Source: an uncultured Ruminococcus sp.
GTDB taxonomy: Bacteria > Bacillota > Clostridia > Oscillospirales > Ruminococcaceae
Reading direction: 5' to 3'
Assembly (NCBI GenBank): GCA_949291125.1
Contig: CASEUJ010000018.1
Location: 124,001 to 188,000, forward strand
Length of the DNA: 64,000 nucleotides
Of the stretch, positions 52,380-61,145 are shown in pieces. How positions within the stretch are numbered: position 1 is the stretch's first letter; each line of letters begins with the position of its first letter. A program made the position numbers and the translations under genes. Below the pieces are notes generated by a model. It saw nothing but the letters and a program-made list of their open reading frames with translations, ran no database searches and was not told the DNA's origin.

Positions 52380-54011
52380 ATGGAACAAAAGCAGTCTTTC
52401 TGGAGAGGTTCTGCTGTCCTGATCCTCTCCGCCATGTTGACAAAAGTACTGGGTGCATGCTTCAAAATTCCGCTGACCAATGTCTTGGGGGGCACGGGCA
52501 TGGGTTATTTCAGCTGTGCCTATGGATTATTTCTGCCGGTCTATGCGCTGTCCATTACAGGGCTTTCCGCATCGGTTGCCCAAACCGTGGCACATGCGGC
52601 AGCGCTTGGAAACTGGCACGAAGTCCGACGCATCCGGTGGACCGCACGGCTTTCATGTGGTTTGCTCGGACTGGTTCTCAGTGCCGGAATATTTCTTCTC
52701 GCCGAACCGTTTGCATCCGGTGTTGCCGCCCAGCCCTATGCGCTGTTCTCCGTTCTCGCCATTGCACCGGCGGCGCTGTTCGGCTGTCTGACGGCGGTCG
52801 AGCGCGGCTATTTCGAGGGGATGCAAAACATGACGCCGACGGCAGTATCACAGGCGATTGAGGCAATGGCAAAGTTGGGACTTGGTCTGTTTTTCTGTCA
52901 ATGGACGCTTGCGCATCCGGCGCAGGTCTGTACCCTTGTTCCGGCGGATGTCCCGCTTTCTGCACTTGCGGCGGCCGCCGCCGTTATGGGGGTAACGCTT
53001 TCGACTGTAGCCGGATATCTCTATTTTCTGATCAGAAATGCATGCTGTGTGCATAGCCGGCGCCGATCGACCGCAACATCTTCGCAAAAGCCAGCGCCGG
53101 TACGACAGATTTTGCGACGACTGATGTATGTCATGATCCCGGTCGCGCTGGGATCGTTAGTGACGAATCTGACCTCCCTGTTGGACCTTGTGACTATGAT
53201 GCGCAGTCTGGGGCGGCTGCAATTTTACCATATGGATGCCCTGATCGAACGTTTTGGGGAAACCGCTGCAAGTGCGGACTTTCCGGCGTTTGTTTATGGG
53301 TCGTTTACAGGAATGGCCGTGACGGTGTTTAACCTGGTGCCATCGGTAACGAATATGCTTGGAAAAAGTGCACTGCCATGTGCGGCAGCTCTCTGGGCAA
53401 AGGGCGACAAGACGGAAACGGCGACCCACACCTGCGCTGTTGTAACGGCGGCTGCGGCAATGGTGCTGCCAGCTGCGGGCGGTTTGTATGTACTGGCAGA
53501 GCCGGTAATGGAGCTTCTCTATCGAAGCCGCCCGGAAGAGGCCGTCATTGCGGCGCAGGCGCTGCGTGCGCTCTTACCGGGAATGGTGTGTTTGTGTCTA
53601 ACCTTTCCACTTTGCAGCATTTTACAGGGCATCGGAAAGGCAATCGTCCCGGTAGAATGTATGCTGGTCGGGGTCGGCGTAAAGCTAGTCGGAAATATAA
53701 CACTAATGCGGCTACCACAGTTTTGCGTCACAGGCGCGGGGATCTCGACAAGTATTTGTTATGCGGTGATGCTGGTTCTGATCCTGTACAGTCTGCGTCA
53801 TGCGCTGGATCAGCCGATGCATCTGGTAAAGCCGCTGATCCAAACGGGATTCGCGGCGGCGCTTTGCACCGCGACGGCATATGCGTGTCGGAGATGGACA
53901 ATGGCATATCCGTCGGCGCTTTCGCTGATCTGCTGTGTTGCCGCAGGAGGTGCGGTGTATCTGGCGGCACTGTGGCTGGTCGGAAGAAAACGGACGCGGC
54001 ACAGCAAATGA
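52380..54011 (+). CDS. SpoVB-like lipid flippase (MOP exporter superfamily)
   Basis: A 543-residue membrane protein with about 14 helices. The N-terminal FWRGSAVLILSAMLTKVLGACFKIPLTN and GTGMGYFSCAYGLFLPVYALS, and the later VPSVTNMLGKSALP and PLCSILQGIGKAIVPV, are typical of the stage V sporulation protein B/MurJ-like group in Clostridia. These proteins flip lipid-linked wall precursors or oligosaccharides. AAAGGAACG precedes the ATG. It is divergent from the aminotransferase operon. A short inverted repeat (54017-54043) follows. Confidence 0.88.
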   Translation: MEQKQSFWRGSAVLILSAMLTKVLGACFKIPLTNVLGGTGMGYFSCAYGLFLPVYALSITGLSASVAQTVAHAAALGNWHEVRRIRWTARLSCGLLGLVLSAGIFLLAEPFASGVAAQPYALFSVLAIAPAALFGCLTAVERGYFEGMQNMTPTAVSQAIEAMAKLGLGLFFCQWTLAHPAQVCTLVPADVPLSALAAAAAVMGVTLSTVAGYLYFLIRNACCVHSRRRSTATSSQKPAPVRQILRRLMYVMIPVALGSLVTNLTSLLDLVTMMRSLGRLQFYHMDALIERFGETAASADFPAFVYGSFTGMAVTVFNLVPSVTNMLGKSALPCAAALWAKGDKTETATHTCAVVTAAAAMVLPAAGGLYVLAEPVMELLYRSRPEEAVIAAQALRALLPGMVCLCLTFPLCSILQGIGKAIVPVECMLVGVGVKLVGNITLMRLPQFCVTGAGISTSICYAVMLVLILYSLRHALDQPMHLVKPLIQTGFAAALCTATAYACRRWTMAYPSALSLICCVAAGGAVYLAALWLVGRKRTRHSK

Positions 54012-54066
54012 AAAATGGCAGGGCAGCTCGCTGCTCTGCACCTTTGAACTCCGAACCTGTTCCATT

Positions 54067-54095
54067 TGACAAACTCACCATGCTCTGGTATAATA
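54067..54095 (+). promoter_or_regulatory. Sigma-A promoter of the uridine-kinase-like gene
   Basis: TTGACA (54067-54072), 17-bp spacer, TATAAT (54090-54095), a full consensus match. Confidence 0.88.
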
Positions 54096-54169
54096 ATTCT
54101 GATAAAATCGTATGCGGTTCGCCGGAGCGCTCTGTCTGTGCGCCGCAAAAAAAGCAGGTGACCCAAACA

Positions 54170-55093
54170 ATGATACAAACTGCCGAACTGGACAGACTCA
54201 ATCAGTTGACTGCAACAGATCCTACCGCCATGCAGCGTGCAAACGAAGCATTTTTAGAAACAGCAAAATCCATCGCCGCTTATATCCAGAAAAATGCCAC
54301 AACGCGTCCGATCATTCTTCTCTCCGGGCCATCTGGATCGGGAAAGACTACGACTGCCTATCTGATCGAACGCTGTCTGGATGATTGGAATATGGAAACG
54401 CATACCCTGTCAATGGATCACTTTTTTCGCACCATGACCCCACAACAGCGCGACCTTGCTGCACAGGGAAAGCTGGACTTAGAGTCGCCAGAACGGCTGG
54501 ATATCCCCTATCTGAACCAACAGCTGCACGGCATCATTGCCGGAAAGCCGACATGGATGCCGAAATATCACTTTTCGACCACCACGCGGGAAGATCATGA
54601 CTGGCTTTTGACACGAAAGCCGCGCGAACTTCTGATCTTAGAGGGCATTCACGCCCTGAATCCATCGGTCATCCGCATCCCGGATGCATTCACGATCCGA
54701 ATCTTCATCAGTGTACAGACCTGTGTGACAGCACATGGGACGACCCTTCTGCCGGAACATCTGCGTCTGATCCGGCGAATGATCCGCGACCGCAATTACC
54801 GCAGCCGGGATTTTGCCGAAACACTAAAGATGTTCGAGCACGTGCAGGAGGGTGAGCGCAACTATATCACACCCTATGAAGAGCGCGCAATGTTCTCTGT
54901 AGACACATTTGTACCATATGAGCTTGGCGTGTATCGCCGCGTCCTAGGAAGTGAATTCCAGTCAGTGCGCAATCATCCGCTGATGCAGCCGCTTTCGGCA
55001 ATGTGGGATGAGATTGTGCCGCTTTCTCCCGAAAATGTTCCAAAAGATTCCCTGGTGCGAGAATTTCTGGGCGGAAGCGTGTTTTGCTACTAG
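54170..55093 (+). CDS. Uridine kinase-like P-loop kinase
   Basis: A 307-residue protein. A short N-terminal region (about 45 residues) precedes a phosphoribulokinase/uridine-kinase domain: P-loop LSGPSGSGKTTTAYL, the MDHFFRTM segment, LDIPYLNQQL, and LLILEGIHALNPSV. It lacks the TGS/threonyl-tRNA-synthetase-like N-terminal domain found on many clostridial nucleoside kinases of this type. The start at 54170 has a weak AGGTG site. Its stop codon TAG overlaps the left edge of the MITE-like element: TA is the target dinucleotide and G the first base of the element. Confidence 0.85.
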   Translation: MIQTAELDRLNQLTATDPTAMQRANEAFLETAKSIAAYIQKNATTRPIILLSGPSGSGKTTTAYLIERCLDDWNMETHTLSMDHFFRTMTPQQRDLAAQGKLDLESPERLDIPYLNQQLHGIIAGKPTWMPKYHFSTTTREDHDWLLTRKPRELLILEGIHALNPSVIRIPDAFTIRIFISVQTCVTAHGTTLLPEHLRLIRRMIRDRNYRSRDFAETLKMFEHVQEGERNYITPYEERAMFSVDTFVPYELGVYRRVLGSEFQSVRNHPLMQPLSAMWDEIVPLSPENVPKDSLVREFLGGSVFCY

Positions 55094-55223
55094 AACGTGT
55101 TCACATAAAACAAATGTGCAGATCTCTGAGTAGAATTTTCACCGATACAAGGCAAAATTTTTCACATCGTAGCAGTGAAACTATACCGAAAATACATATA
55201 TACGTTTATGTGAACACGCTCTA
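55091..55223. mobile_element. MITE-like element with TA target duplication
   Basis: A 129-bp element (55093-55221) with terminal inverted repeats: the left end GAACGTGTTCACATAA and the inverted right end GAGCGTGTTCACATAA match at 15 of 16 positions, and pairing extends further in. TA flanks both sides (55091-55092 and 55222-55223). Removing the element and one TA rejoins TAC TAA, which restores an ordinary TAA stop for the kinase gene. It has no coding capacity, so it must move with a transposase from elsewhere; TA duplication suits IS630/Tc1-mariner-type transposases (inference). Confidence 0.75.
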
Positions 55224-55234
55224 AAGCCAGTTTC

Positions 55235-55570
55235 TCACCGAAGAAACCGGGTGAGCAACAAAATCAACCCGTTTATCGCATAGGAAATCAATGCGGCGCA
55301 GAGATAGTTGCGCCCGGCACGCACACGGTGATTCGAAAAAGCAATGATCGCAAGGATCAGACCGACCAACGGCAGAAGAAATGATAACACCACAAGCCGC
55401 TTGCTGCTGGGGGTCGTCGCCTGAGGGACCACAGTTTCATCTTTCCCGGACACCTGATAGATTTCATCCATTTCCTGTGCCATTTCGTGCATTTCGTTTT
55501 GCAGGCAGTCATCACAGATGCCATCCGCATTCCGGGTCGGCTATCCGCATTGTTTACAGTTTACGTTCAT
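55235..55570 (-). pseudogene. Zinc-ribbon membrane protein gene interrupted by an in-frame amber codon
   Basis: Reading from ATG 55570 (AAGGAG 8 bases upstream) the frame gives a zinc ribbon MNVNCKQCG, then TAG (55541-55543), then PTRNADGICDDC and a polar stretch, then two membrane helices (about residues 60-110 of the full frame) ending in LLLTRFLR. Both CxxC pairs of the ribbon are present on either side of the TAG. AAG to TAG is a single base change, and Lys is common at this place in such ribbons. The rest of the frame is intact. The internal ATG at 55492 has no ribosome binding site. Either it is a very recent pseudogene, a read-through gene, or a sequencing error. Confidence 0.75.
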
Positions 55571-55621
55571 CTCCATATCTCCTTCTTATTTTGAAATTGC
55601 TGACAAAATCCGCTTTGTTCA

Positions 55622-55650
55622 ATTATAGTATACACGACTGCCGCATGCAA
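55622..55650 (-). promoter_or_regulatory. Promoter of the zinc-ribbon gene
   Basis: Minus strand: TTGCAT (55650-55645), 17-bp spacer, TATAAT (55627-55622). Confidence 0.75.
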
Positions 55651-55736
55651 AGTCAAGCCTCTTTAATATTTAAGCGTTTCCGGCAAATTGTGTCCGCAAA
55701 GTACAGGAAACCAAAACAGAAAGGAACATCTTTTCC

Positions 55737-56435
55737 ATGAAACAGCACTGTCTTATGGCGCTATGCGTCATCTCTTGCATCCTCGGCGGATGCGTCGCTA
55801 CACCAGCAGAATCTTCCAACCCGACAGGATCTGCGACAACATCCACAGCAGAGTCCACATCGGCACAAGCCGGATCAGCCCCCACACTTTCCGCAGAATC
55901 GGCTGTATCAACCGAAAGCGAAACGCAGTCTTCACAGACAACTTCTACGACAGACGACGCTTTGCCGGAAATGTCCAATGCCGACTTACAGCTGATCGAC
56001 GCGCCGGAATACGACTGTCAGATCGAAGTGCCGCAGGACTGGGTCGCATCGGAAGGCGCGTCCGACGGCGTAGTCACAAGCGATATGTGTGTATTTCAGC
56101 CACAGCTGCCGAATGGCGACAGCATCTCACTCGTTGTGGCAGATCCCGAAACGCCGGCGTTTTTTGAAACTCTCACAGAATCGGATTTTATGGAGGTCTA
56201 TGAGCAGAGTTTCACGGCAGTGACGGCAGTGGAGATAGAATCGCTGACAGTCAGCGGCTGCCCGGCATATCGGGTCAATGTGACCGGCGAACTGGAAATC
56301 GACATGCCGATCGAGGTCACACAGCTTTTGATCAACCGCGAAGACAACCACCTCTATTCCTTCACTTACACCAACGTCAGTGGCAATGCGCCCGTCTATC
56401 TCGAAAACATCGAAACCTATTTCCACTTTATTTGA
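55737..56435 (+). CDS. Lipoprotein of unknown function
   Basis: A 232-residue lipoprotein: signal sequence with lipobox ILGGC (Cys19), a Ser/Thr-rich spacer of about 65 residues, then a folded domain (about 90-232) beginning YDCQIEVPQDWVAS. The pattern of a -P-x-D/G-W- start followed by beta strands resembles the PsbP/DUF1795-like lipoprotein group seen in clostridia, but I cannot name the family with confidence. GAAAGGAAC precedes the ATG. The SDR gene follows after 22 bp. Confidence 0.75.
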   Translation: MKQHCLMALCVISCILGGCVATPAESSNPTGSATTSTAESTSAQAGSAPTLSAESAVSTESETQSSQTTSTTDDALPEMSNADLQLIDAPEYDCQIEVPQDWVASEGASDGVVTSDMCVFQPQLPNGDSISLVVADPETPAFFETLTESDFMEVYEQSFTAVTAVEIESLTVSGCPAYRVNVTGELEIDMPIEVTQLLINREDNHLYSFTYTNVSGNAPVYLENIETYFHFI

Positions 56436-56457
56436 ATCAAAAACGGAGGATCTGCAT

Positions 56458-57174
56458 ATGCTGAAAACAGCAGTCGTCACCGGGGCATCCCGCGGCATCG
56501 GCGCAGCAATTGTGCGCAGTTTAGCAGCACAGGGCTATGAGATCGCCGGGATCTATGCCCGCCATACAGATGCTATGCAACAGTTATCAAAGGAGTATGG
56601 CGTGATTCCTTTTGCCGCGGATCTGGCACAAATGCAGGTATTTGCGCCACTTGCACAACAGATTCTGGAGCGCCTTGGACATGTCGATCTGCTGGTACAC
56701 AGCGCCGGCATCTCCTGTCATGGACTATTCCAGTCTATACCGCCGGAAGAAACACAACGGCTTTATACCGTCAATTTGGGCGCAGTGATCGAGCTGACGC
56801 GTGCATTGCTGCCGTCCATGCTCAAACGGCACAGCGGCAATGTGATCTGTATCTCGTCGATGTGGGGGGAGATCGGCGCATCGTGTGAGGTGGACTATTC
56901 TGTGACAAAAGGCGCACTCCTTGCCTTTGTCAAAGCACTCGCCAAAGAAGTCGGTCCATCCGGCATCCGTGTTAACGCCGTTTCCCCGGGGGCGATCCTC
57001 ACTGATATGACCACGTCGCTCGGCACAGAAGCGCTCGGCACACTCGCAGAGGAAACCGCACTCGGCAGACTCGGCACACCGGAAGAGGTCGCAGATGCCG
57101 TCTGTTTTCTGGCGTCGGAATATGCGGCTTACATCACCGGACAAAACCTTTCTGTGAATGGCGGCATTTTATAG
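56458..57174 (+). CDS. Short-chain dehydrogenase/reductase (SDR)
   Basis: A 238-residue classical SDR. It has the cofactor-binding TGASRGIG, the NNAG-equivalent HSAG, catalytic Ser in ISSM, and YSVTK with catalytic Tyr and Lys, ending in ITGQNLSVNGG. It resembles FabG 3-oxoacyl-ACP reductases, yet it stands apart from the fab genes and follows a lipoprotein gene, so the substrate is uncertain. GGAGG precedes ATG 56458. Confidence 0.88.
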   Translation: MLKTAVVTGASRGIGAAIVRSLAAQGYEIAGIYARHTDAMQQLSKEYGVIPFAADLAQMQVFAPLAQQILERLGHVDLLVHSAGISCHGLFQSIPPEETQRLYTVNLGAVIELTRALLPSMLKRHSGNVICISSMWGEIGASCEVDYSVTKGALLAFVKALAKEVGPSGIRVNAVSPGAILTDMTTSLGTEALGTLAEETALGRLGTPEEVADAVCFLASEYAAYITGQNLSVNGGIL

Positions 57175-57226
57175 CGCATCCGAGGTACGCATTTTGTGAA
57201 AAATAGATGATATTTCACGCAAGTGC

Positions 57227-57255
57227 TTGCAAATCTGCGGATTTTATGTTATAGT
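57227..57255 (+). promoter_or_regulatory. Promoter of the LtaS-like gene
   Basis: TTGCAA (57227-57232), 17-bp spacer, TATAGT (57250-57255) with TG upstream (TGTTATAGT). The leader of about 110 bases includes a small GGTA/TACC hairpin. Confidence 0.75.
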
Positions 57256-57372
57256 TGTGTTGTGGTATCGTAATTTCTTCGTACCATAAAAAAGGACAAC
57301 ATCTGTGCCAGATGGCTGCCTGTGTAGCAGATACATCTGGACGCTCTGAAAAACAAAAGGTGATACATAATC

Positions 57373-59250
57373 ATGGAAAAAATTCAAAACGCAGGAAATT
57401 GGTTGACGCGTTTGCGTGCATGGGCATTTGCGATCCATGAAAAGCGCTCGCATAACACCCAGCGCTTTCCAATGACAAACCGGCTTTTGCTGCTGTTATT
57501 TCCGATTTTTATCGTCTGCATGGCAGAACTCAATCAGGACAAATATCCCAGCAAGCTGGTGTTATTTATCGCAGAGCGACCGACGATCATGCTGTTTAAT
57601 GTGCTGATTGCGGCGCTGATCTTTGCGGGACTTTTGCTGCTATTGCGTTCTGGATGGATCGCGGCACTAGCGGAAAGCGTTCTATACATGGCGCTGAGCA
57701 TTACGGAGCTATTCAAATACAATACCAATGGTAACCACCTGATCATGACGGATATGAAGCTGGCGCGTAGTCTGAAAAGCCTGACGGCATTTGCGTACAT
57801 CAAGATCACGCCGCGGCTGATCCTGTATCTGAGCATCTGTGTACTTGTGATCGCACTGATGTTCTGGTTCAATCCGAAGCTCAACCTGCGTGTCAAGCTG
57901 CGCAAACGACTTGCGCCGGGCATCGCATGTCTGCTTGCGTGCGTAATGGTGGTAACAGTGCCGGCGATTTCAAACCCGGTTTATGCACTATTTCAACTCG
58001 ATACCAAAAGAGCAGACAACACCTTCATTCTGAATGAAAAATTTGAAAACAACGGCTTTCTGGCATTCTTCATGCAAACGGGCTCTGAGAACCTGTCAAA
58101 TCAACTTGAAGAGCCCGAAGCTTATGCTGAAAACGGCAGCGACCTTATCAGCGAATATCTGTCCGAACCGACAGAAAACGATGCGTTCGCAGACGGAATC
58201 AAGCCCAATGTGATCGAAATCATGTCGGAATCGTATGCTGACTTCCGCGTTTTTGAGGATGAATTAGCGGAACTTGGCTATACTGATCTGGATCAGTATT
58301 ACACCGGATTTGACGAGGTAATCTCGGAGAGTTGGTCGGGCAAGATGATCGTGCCAACATATGCAAGCTATACGGTGCGCACAGAATTCGAATTGCTCTT
58401 CGGACTTCCGGTCAAGTCGCTCAATGACCCGAATATGCCCCAGCGTTTATTACTCGAACGCAATCAGCCGACAGTACCTTCTTATTATAAGAGCTGGGGA
58501 TATACTACGGCATATGTTCATCCGTATCTCTCGAGCTTTTACAGCAGAAAACGGATCTATGGTCAGTTCAGCTTTGACACGATGATCTTTGAGGACGACT
58601 TCACTGTGCCGGTGGAGATGTACGGCGAATATTTCGATGACAATACAGTATATAACCAAATTGAAGCACTGATCGATTCGAGCAGCGAGCCGCTCTACCT
58701 CCATGCGACAACCATGCAGAACCACCAGCCGTATTCAGAGGGCGACAGCGATGATGAATTCCTCAATTACCTATCGCGCATCGCGCACTCGACCGAAGGT
58801 CTGGCGGCATTTCTCGATCGTCTTTCCGAGATCCACGAGCCGACGATCGTACTGTTTGTAGGAGATCACTTCCCGTCTCTGCGTGGCGATGACGGCATCT
58901 ACAGCCAGCTCGGCATCACCAGCGAAAATTGCAGTGATCTGTATGAGCAGACTTATATCATCTGGAGCAACTATGATCTTGACACCAGCATCATGCCAGA
59001 TGAGGCGGTTTCGACCTTCTACACGCCTTACCTGATCATGGAAATGATTGACGCACCGCGGGATTCGTTTACACAGGCAATGATGGATGAAATGGAAACC
59101 GAACCGGTTTATTCGACCAATTATATGCCTATGCAGGAATCCAATGAAATGCTCGACACATTGACATATGACCGTATTTTAGGTGATATTCTCTCACCGA
59201 GTGCACTGCCGGAGCTTTATGCAGACGAAGCGACAGAAACAACAGAATAA
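57373..59250 (+). CDS. LtaS-like sulfatase-fold phosphoglycerol transferase
   Basis: A 625-residue protein with five N-terminal membrane helices (about 35-205) and an extracellular sulfatase-fold domain (about 275-570). Metal ligands and the nucleophile expected for LtaS-type enzymes can be placed: Glu282 in NVIEIMSES, Thr337 in TVRTEFELLFG, and Asp498-His499 in FVGDHFPS. Such enzymes polymerise glycerol phosphate for lipoteichoic acid or add phosphoglycerol or phosphoethanolamine to glycans. Which of these applies cannot be read here. Confidence 0.88.
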   Translation: MEKIQNAGNWLTRLRAWAFAIHEKRSHNTQRFPMTNRLLLLLFPIFIVCMAELNQDKYPSKLVLFIAERPTIMLFNVLIAALIFAGLLLLLRSGWIAALAESVLYMALSITELFKYNTNGNHLIMTDMKLARSLKSLTAFAYIKITPRLILYLSICVLVIALMFWFNPKLNLRVKLRKRLAPGIACLLACVMVVTVPAISNPVYALFQLDTKRADNTFILNEKFENNGFLAFFMQTGSENLSNQLEEPEAYAENGSDLISEYLSEPTENDAFADGIKPNVIEIMSESYADFRVFEDELAELGYTDLDQYYTGFDEVISESWSGKMIVPTYASYTVRTEFELLFGLPVKSLNDPNMPQRLLLERNQPTVPSYYKSWGYTTAYVHPYLSSFYSRKRIYGQFSFDTMIFEDDFTVPVEMYGEYFDDNTVYNQIEALIDSSSEPLYLHATTMQNHQPYSEGDSDDEFLNYLSRIAHSTEGLAAFLDRLSEIHEPTIVLFVGDHFPSLRGDDGIYSQLGITSENCSDLYEQTYIIWSNYDLDTSIMPDEAVSTFYTPYLIMEMIDAPRDSFTQAMMDEMETEPVYSTNYMPMQESNEMLDTLTYDRILGDILSPSALPELYADEATETTE

Positions 59251-59299
59251 TTCTGGCAGTTAAAATCCAATCAGATCATAAGAAAAGGAGAAGCTTTGT

Positions 59300-59704
59300 A
59301 TGAAACCAATGACCATTGGTGCTTCAGGCATCGCAACGATAACTGTAGATGAAACAAATCTGGCAAAAACCGTGAAAAGCGGTTCGCTTGCAGTATTTGC
59401 AACGCCGATGATGGCGGCGCTGATGGAACAGGCGGCATGCAACGCAGTGCGTCCATTCCTCGAAGAGGGAGAAACTACTGTGGGAACAGCACTTGAAATA
59501 CAACACAACGCCGCCACACCTGTCGGGATGATGGTGACAGCGCGTGCAGAAGTGACGGCGGTGTGCGGCAGGGAGATCTCATTTCAGGTAACAGCACAGG
59601 ACGATGCCGGCGAGATCGGCGTTGGTACGCATAAGCGATTTCTGGTAAATGCCGAACGTTTCATGGAAAAGTCACAAAAACGCGGCAGACAGAACGGCGA
59701 ATAA
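59300..59704 (+). CDS. Hot-dog thioesterase, fluoroacetyl-CoA thioesterase (FlK)-like
   Basis: A 134-residue hot-dog fold protein. FlK-type catalytic residues align: Thr in FATPMMAALMEQAA, the Glu of that segment, and His in THKRFLV. VGTALEIQHNAATPVGM is the substrate strand. In this group of gut anaerobes the true substrate is an unknown acyl-CoA or acyl carrier, not fluoroacetyl-CoA (inference). AAAAGGAG precedes the ATG. It follows the LtaS-like gene with a 49-bp gap. Confidence 0.85.
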   Translation: MKPMTIGASGIATITVDETNLAKTVKSGSLAVFATPMMAALMEQAACNAVRPFLEEGETTVGTALEIQHNAATPVGMMVTARAEVTAVCGREISFQVTAQDDAGEIGVGTHKRFLVNAERFMEKSQKRGRQNGE

Positions 59705-59721
59705 TTCCTCTGACATGAAAA

Positions 59722-59760
59722 AAGGACAGCTCCTGTTTCCACACAGGGACGCTGTCCTCT
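59722..59760. terminator. Bidirectional terminator
   Basis: AGGACAGC pairs with GCTGTCCT, with an inner CCTGT/ACAGG stem. An A run precedes and T-rich sequence follows, so it can end both the thioesterase and the aroK transcripts. Confidence 0.8.
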
Positions 59761-59795
59761 TTCTGTTTATGGATCAAATCAGCGAACTTGCCGGT

Positions 59796-60296
59796 TTACT
59801 GCACTATACCGACCGCATTAATAATTCGGTCTGCCATCTTCTCCGGTGATGCGCCGCCGGAAATCACATGCGACGCATGGGCGCGATAGACCTTTGCACG
59901 CGTATCAAAGAGTGTGTGCAGTTCATCCTTGGTGCTGCGCTGAACAATGGGGCGATTGGCATCCCCCTGAATGCGCGCATAACACCGGTCAAAAGATTCG
60001 TCAATGAGTATCACTGCTCCGTGTTCTCGGGCATAGGCGGCACTCTCCGGATTGAGCATCGCACCGCCGCCACAGGCGATAACGGCATTTTCCCGGCATA
60101 GCGTCCGGATTGCCGCCGCTTCTTTTTCCCGGAAATAGGGTTCGCCGTCCTGCGCGAAAATTTCGGGGATGGACTTTCCCTCCTGCTCCACAAGATAGGC
60201 GTCGGTATCGATCAGCGGTAGCCCTAGCTTTTTCGCCAGCGCCTTCCCTACCGTCGTCTTGCCACAGCCCATAAAACCGCATAAAAAAATCGTCAT
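59796..60296 (-). CDS. aroK: Shikimate kinase
   Basis: A 166-residue P-loop kinase that phosphorylates shikimate in aromatic amino-acid synthesis. The Walker A is GFMGCGKTTVG; the shikimate-binding Asp lies in LIDTDAYL, and EPYFREKE and VIACGGGAMLN are characteristic. It is the last gene of the fabD-aroE-aroK run, 15 bp after aroE. Confidence 0.95.
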   Translation of the reverse strand: MTIFLCGFMGCGKTTVGKALAKKLGLPLIDTDAYLVEQEGKSIPEIFAQDGEPYFREKEAAAIRTLCRENAVIACGGGAMLNPESAAYAREHGAVILIDESFDRCYARIQGDANRPIVQRSTKDELHTLFDTRAKVYRAHASHVISGGASPEKMADRIINAVGIVQ

Positions 60297-60311
60297 AACT
60301 TCAGCATCCTC

Positions 60312-61145
60312 TCATGCGTTCTGTGCATCGATCTCCATTTCCATTTCGCGGATAATGGTATCGATCTGTTCCGGTGTATAGCTGTCGCCATTCCAGATCT
60401 CATGGGCACGTACTGCCTGTAATACCAGCATGGCTGCGCCGCCCTTAACAGTCTTGCCGAGTGCTTCTGCCTTACGCAACAGCAACGTCTTTGTCGGATT
60501 GTAGATCACATCAAAGAAATAATCCGCCTGTTCGATGAGCTTGTCCGGCACAGGGCATGCATCCACCTTCGGGAACATGCCGACCGGCGACGCGTTGATG
60601 ATGACATCAAACTTCTCGTCGAGCGTTTCGGTAAGGCAGTCGCACACTTTTGCTTCAGGCATTTTTGCACGAATCTCGGCAATAAAGGCATCCACCGCTT
60701 CCTTGTCTTGGGGAATGATGCCAATCGTGAGGTCTGCACCGCTGCGCAGTGCCTCTGTCGCAATCATTCTGCCGACACCGCCGCAACCAATGAGCAGCAC
60801 CTTGCCATCCATCGGATAGTCCTGCACCGACAGCGTAAAACCGTCACAGTCGGTGTTATAGCCGATCAAGACGCCGTCGCGGTTTTCCACACAGTTGACG
60901 GAATCATAGCGCTTTGCGCTCTCATCAAGACGATCGATCATCGGGATCACCGTCATCTTATGGGGAATTGTAATGTTAAAGCCCTGTAGGCTCCGCAGAA
61001 ACGGCTCTTCAGAAAGCAGCTTTTCCGGTGCAATATCCGTCAGGGTATAGTTCGCCTTGCGGTCGGACAGCGCAAACAGGCGTTCATGGATAAACGGCGA
61101 CATCGAATGCCCAAGGGGATGACCGATCAGAGTGTAATGTTCCAT
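60312..61145 (-). CDS. aroE: Shikimate dehydrogenase (NADP+)
   Basis: A 277-residue enzyme reducing 3-dehydroshikimate to shikimate. The N-terminal IGHPLGHSMSPFIHE and the catalytic Lys/Asp context NITIPHKMTVIPMID are present, with the cofactor-binding LIGCGGVGR. The start at 61145 overlaps the fabD stop by one base (TAATG), so it is translationally coupled to fabD; AAGGAG lies 10 bases upstream. Confidence 0.95.
   Translation of the reverse strand: MEHYTLIGHPLGHSMSPFIHERLFALSDRKANYTLTDIAPEKLLSEEPFLRSLQGFNITIPHKMTVIPMIDRLDESAKRYDSVNCVENRDGVLIGYNTDCDGFTLSVQDYPMDGKVLLIGCGGVGRMIATEALRSGADLTIGIIPQDKEAVDAFIAEIRAKMPEAKVCDCLTETLDEKFDVIINASPVGMFPKVDACPVPDKLIEQADYFFDVIYNPTKTLLLRKAEALGKTVKGGAAMLVLQAVRAHEIWNGDSYTPEQIDTIIREMEMEIDAQNA

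Noticed and set aside
55094-55222. MITE-like inverted repeats as a plain terminator
   Set aside because: The arms are about 90 bases apart, no T run follows, and the TA duplication with restored TAA stop is better explained by insertion, although the hairpin could still affect transcription.
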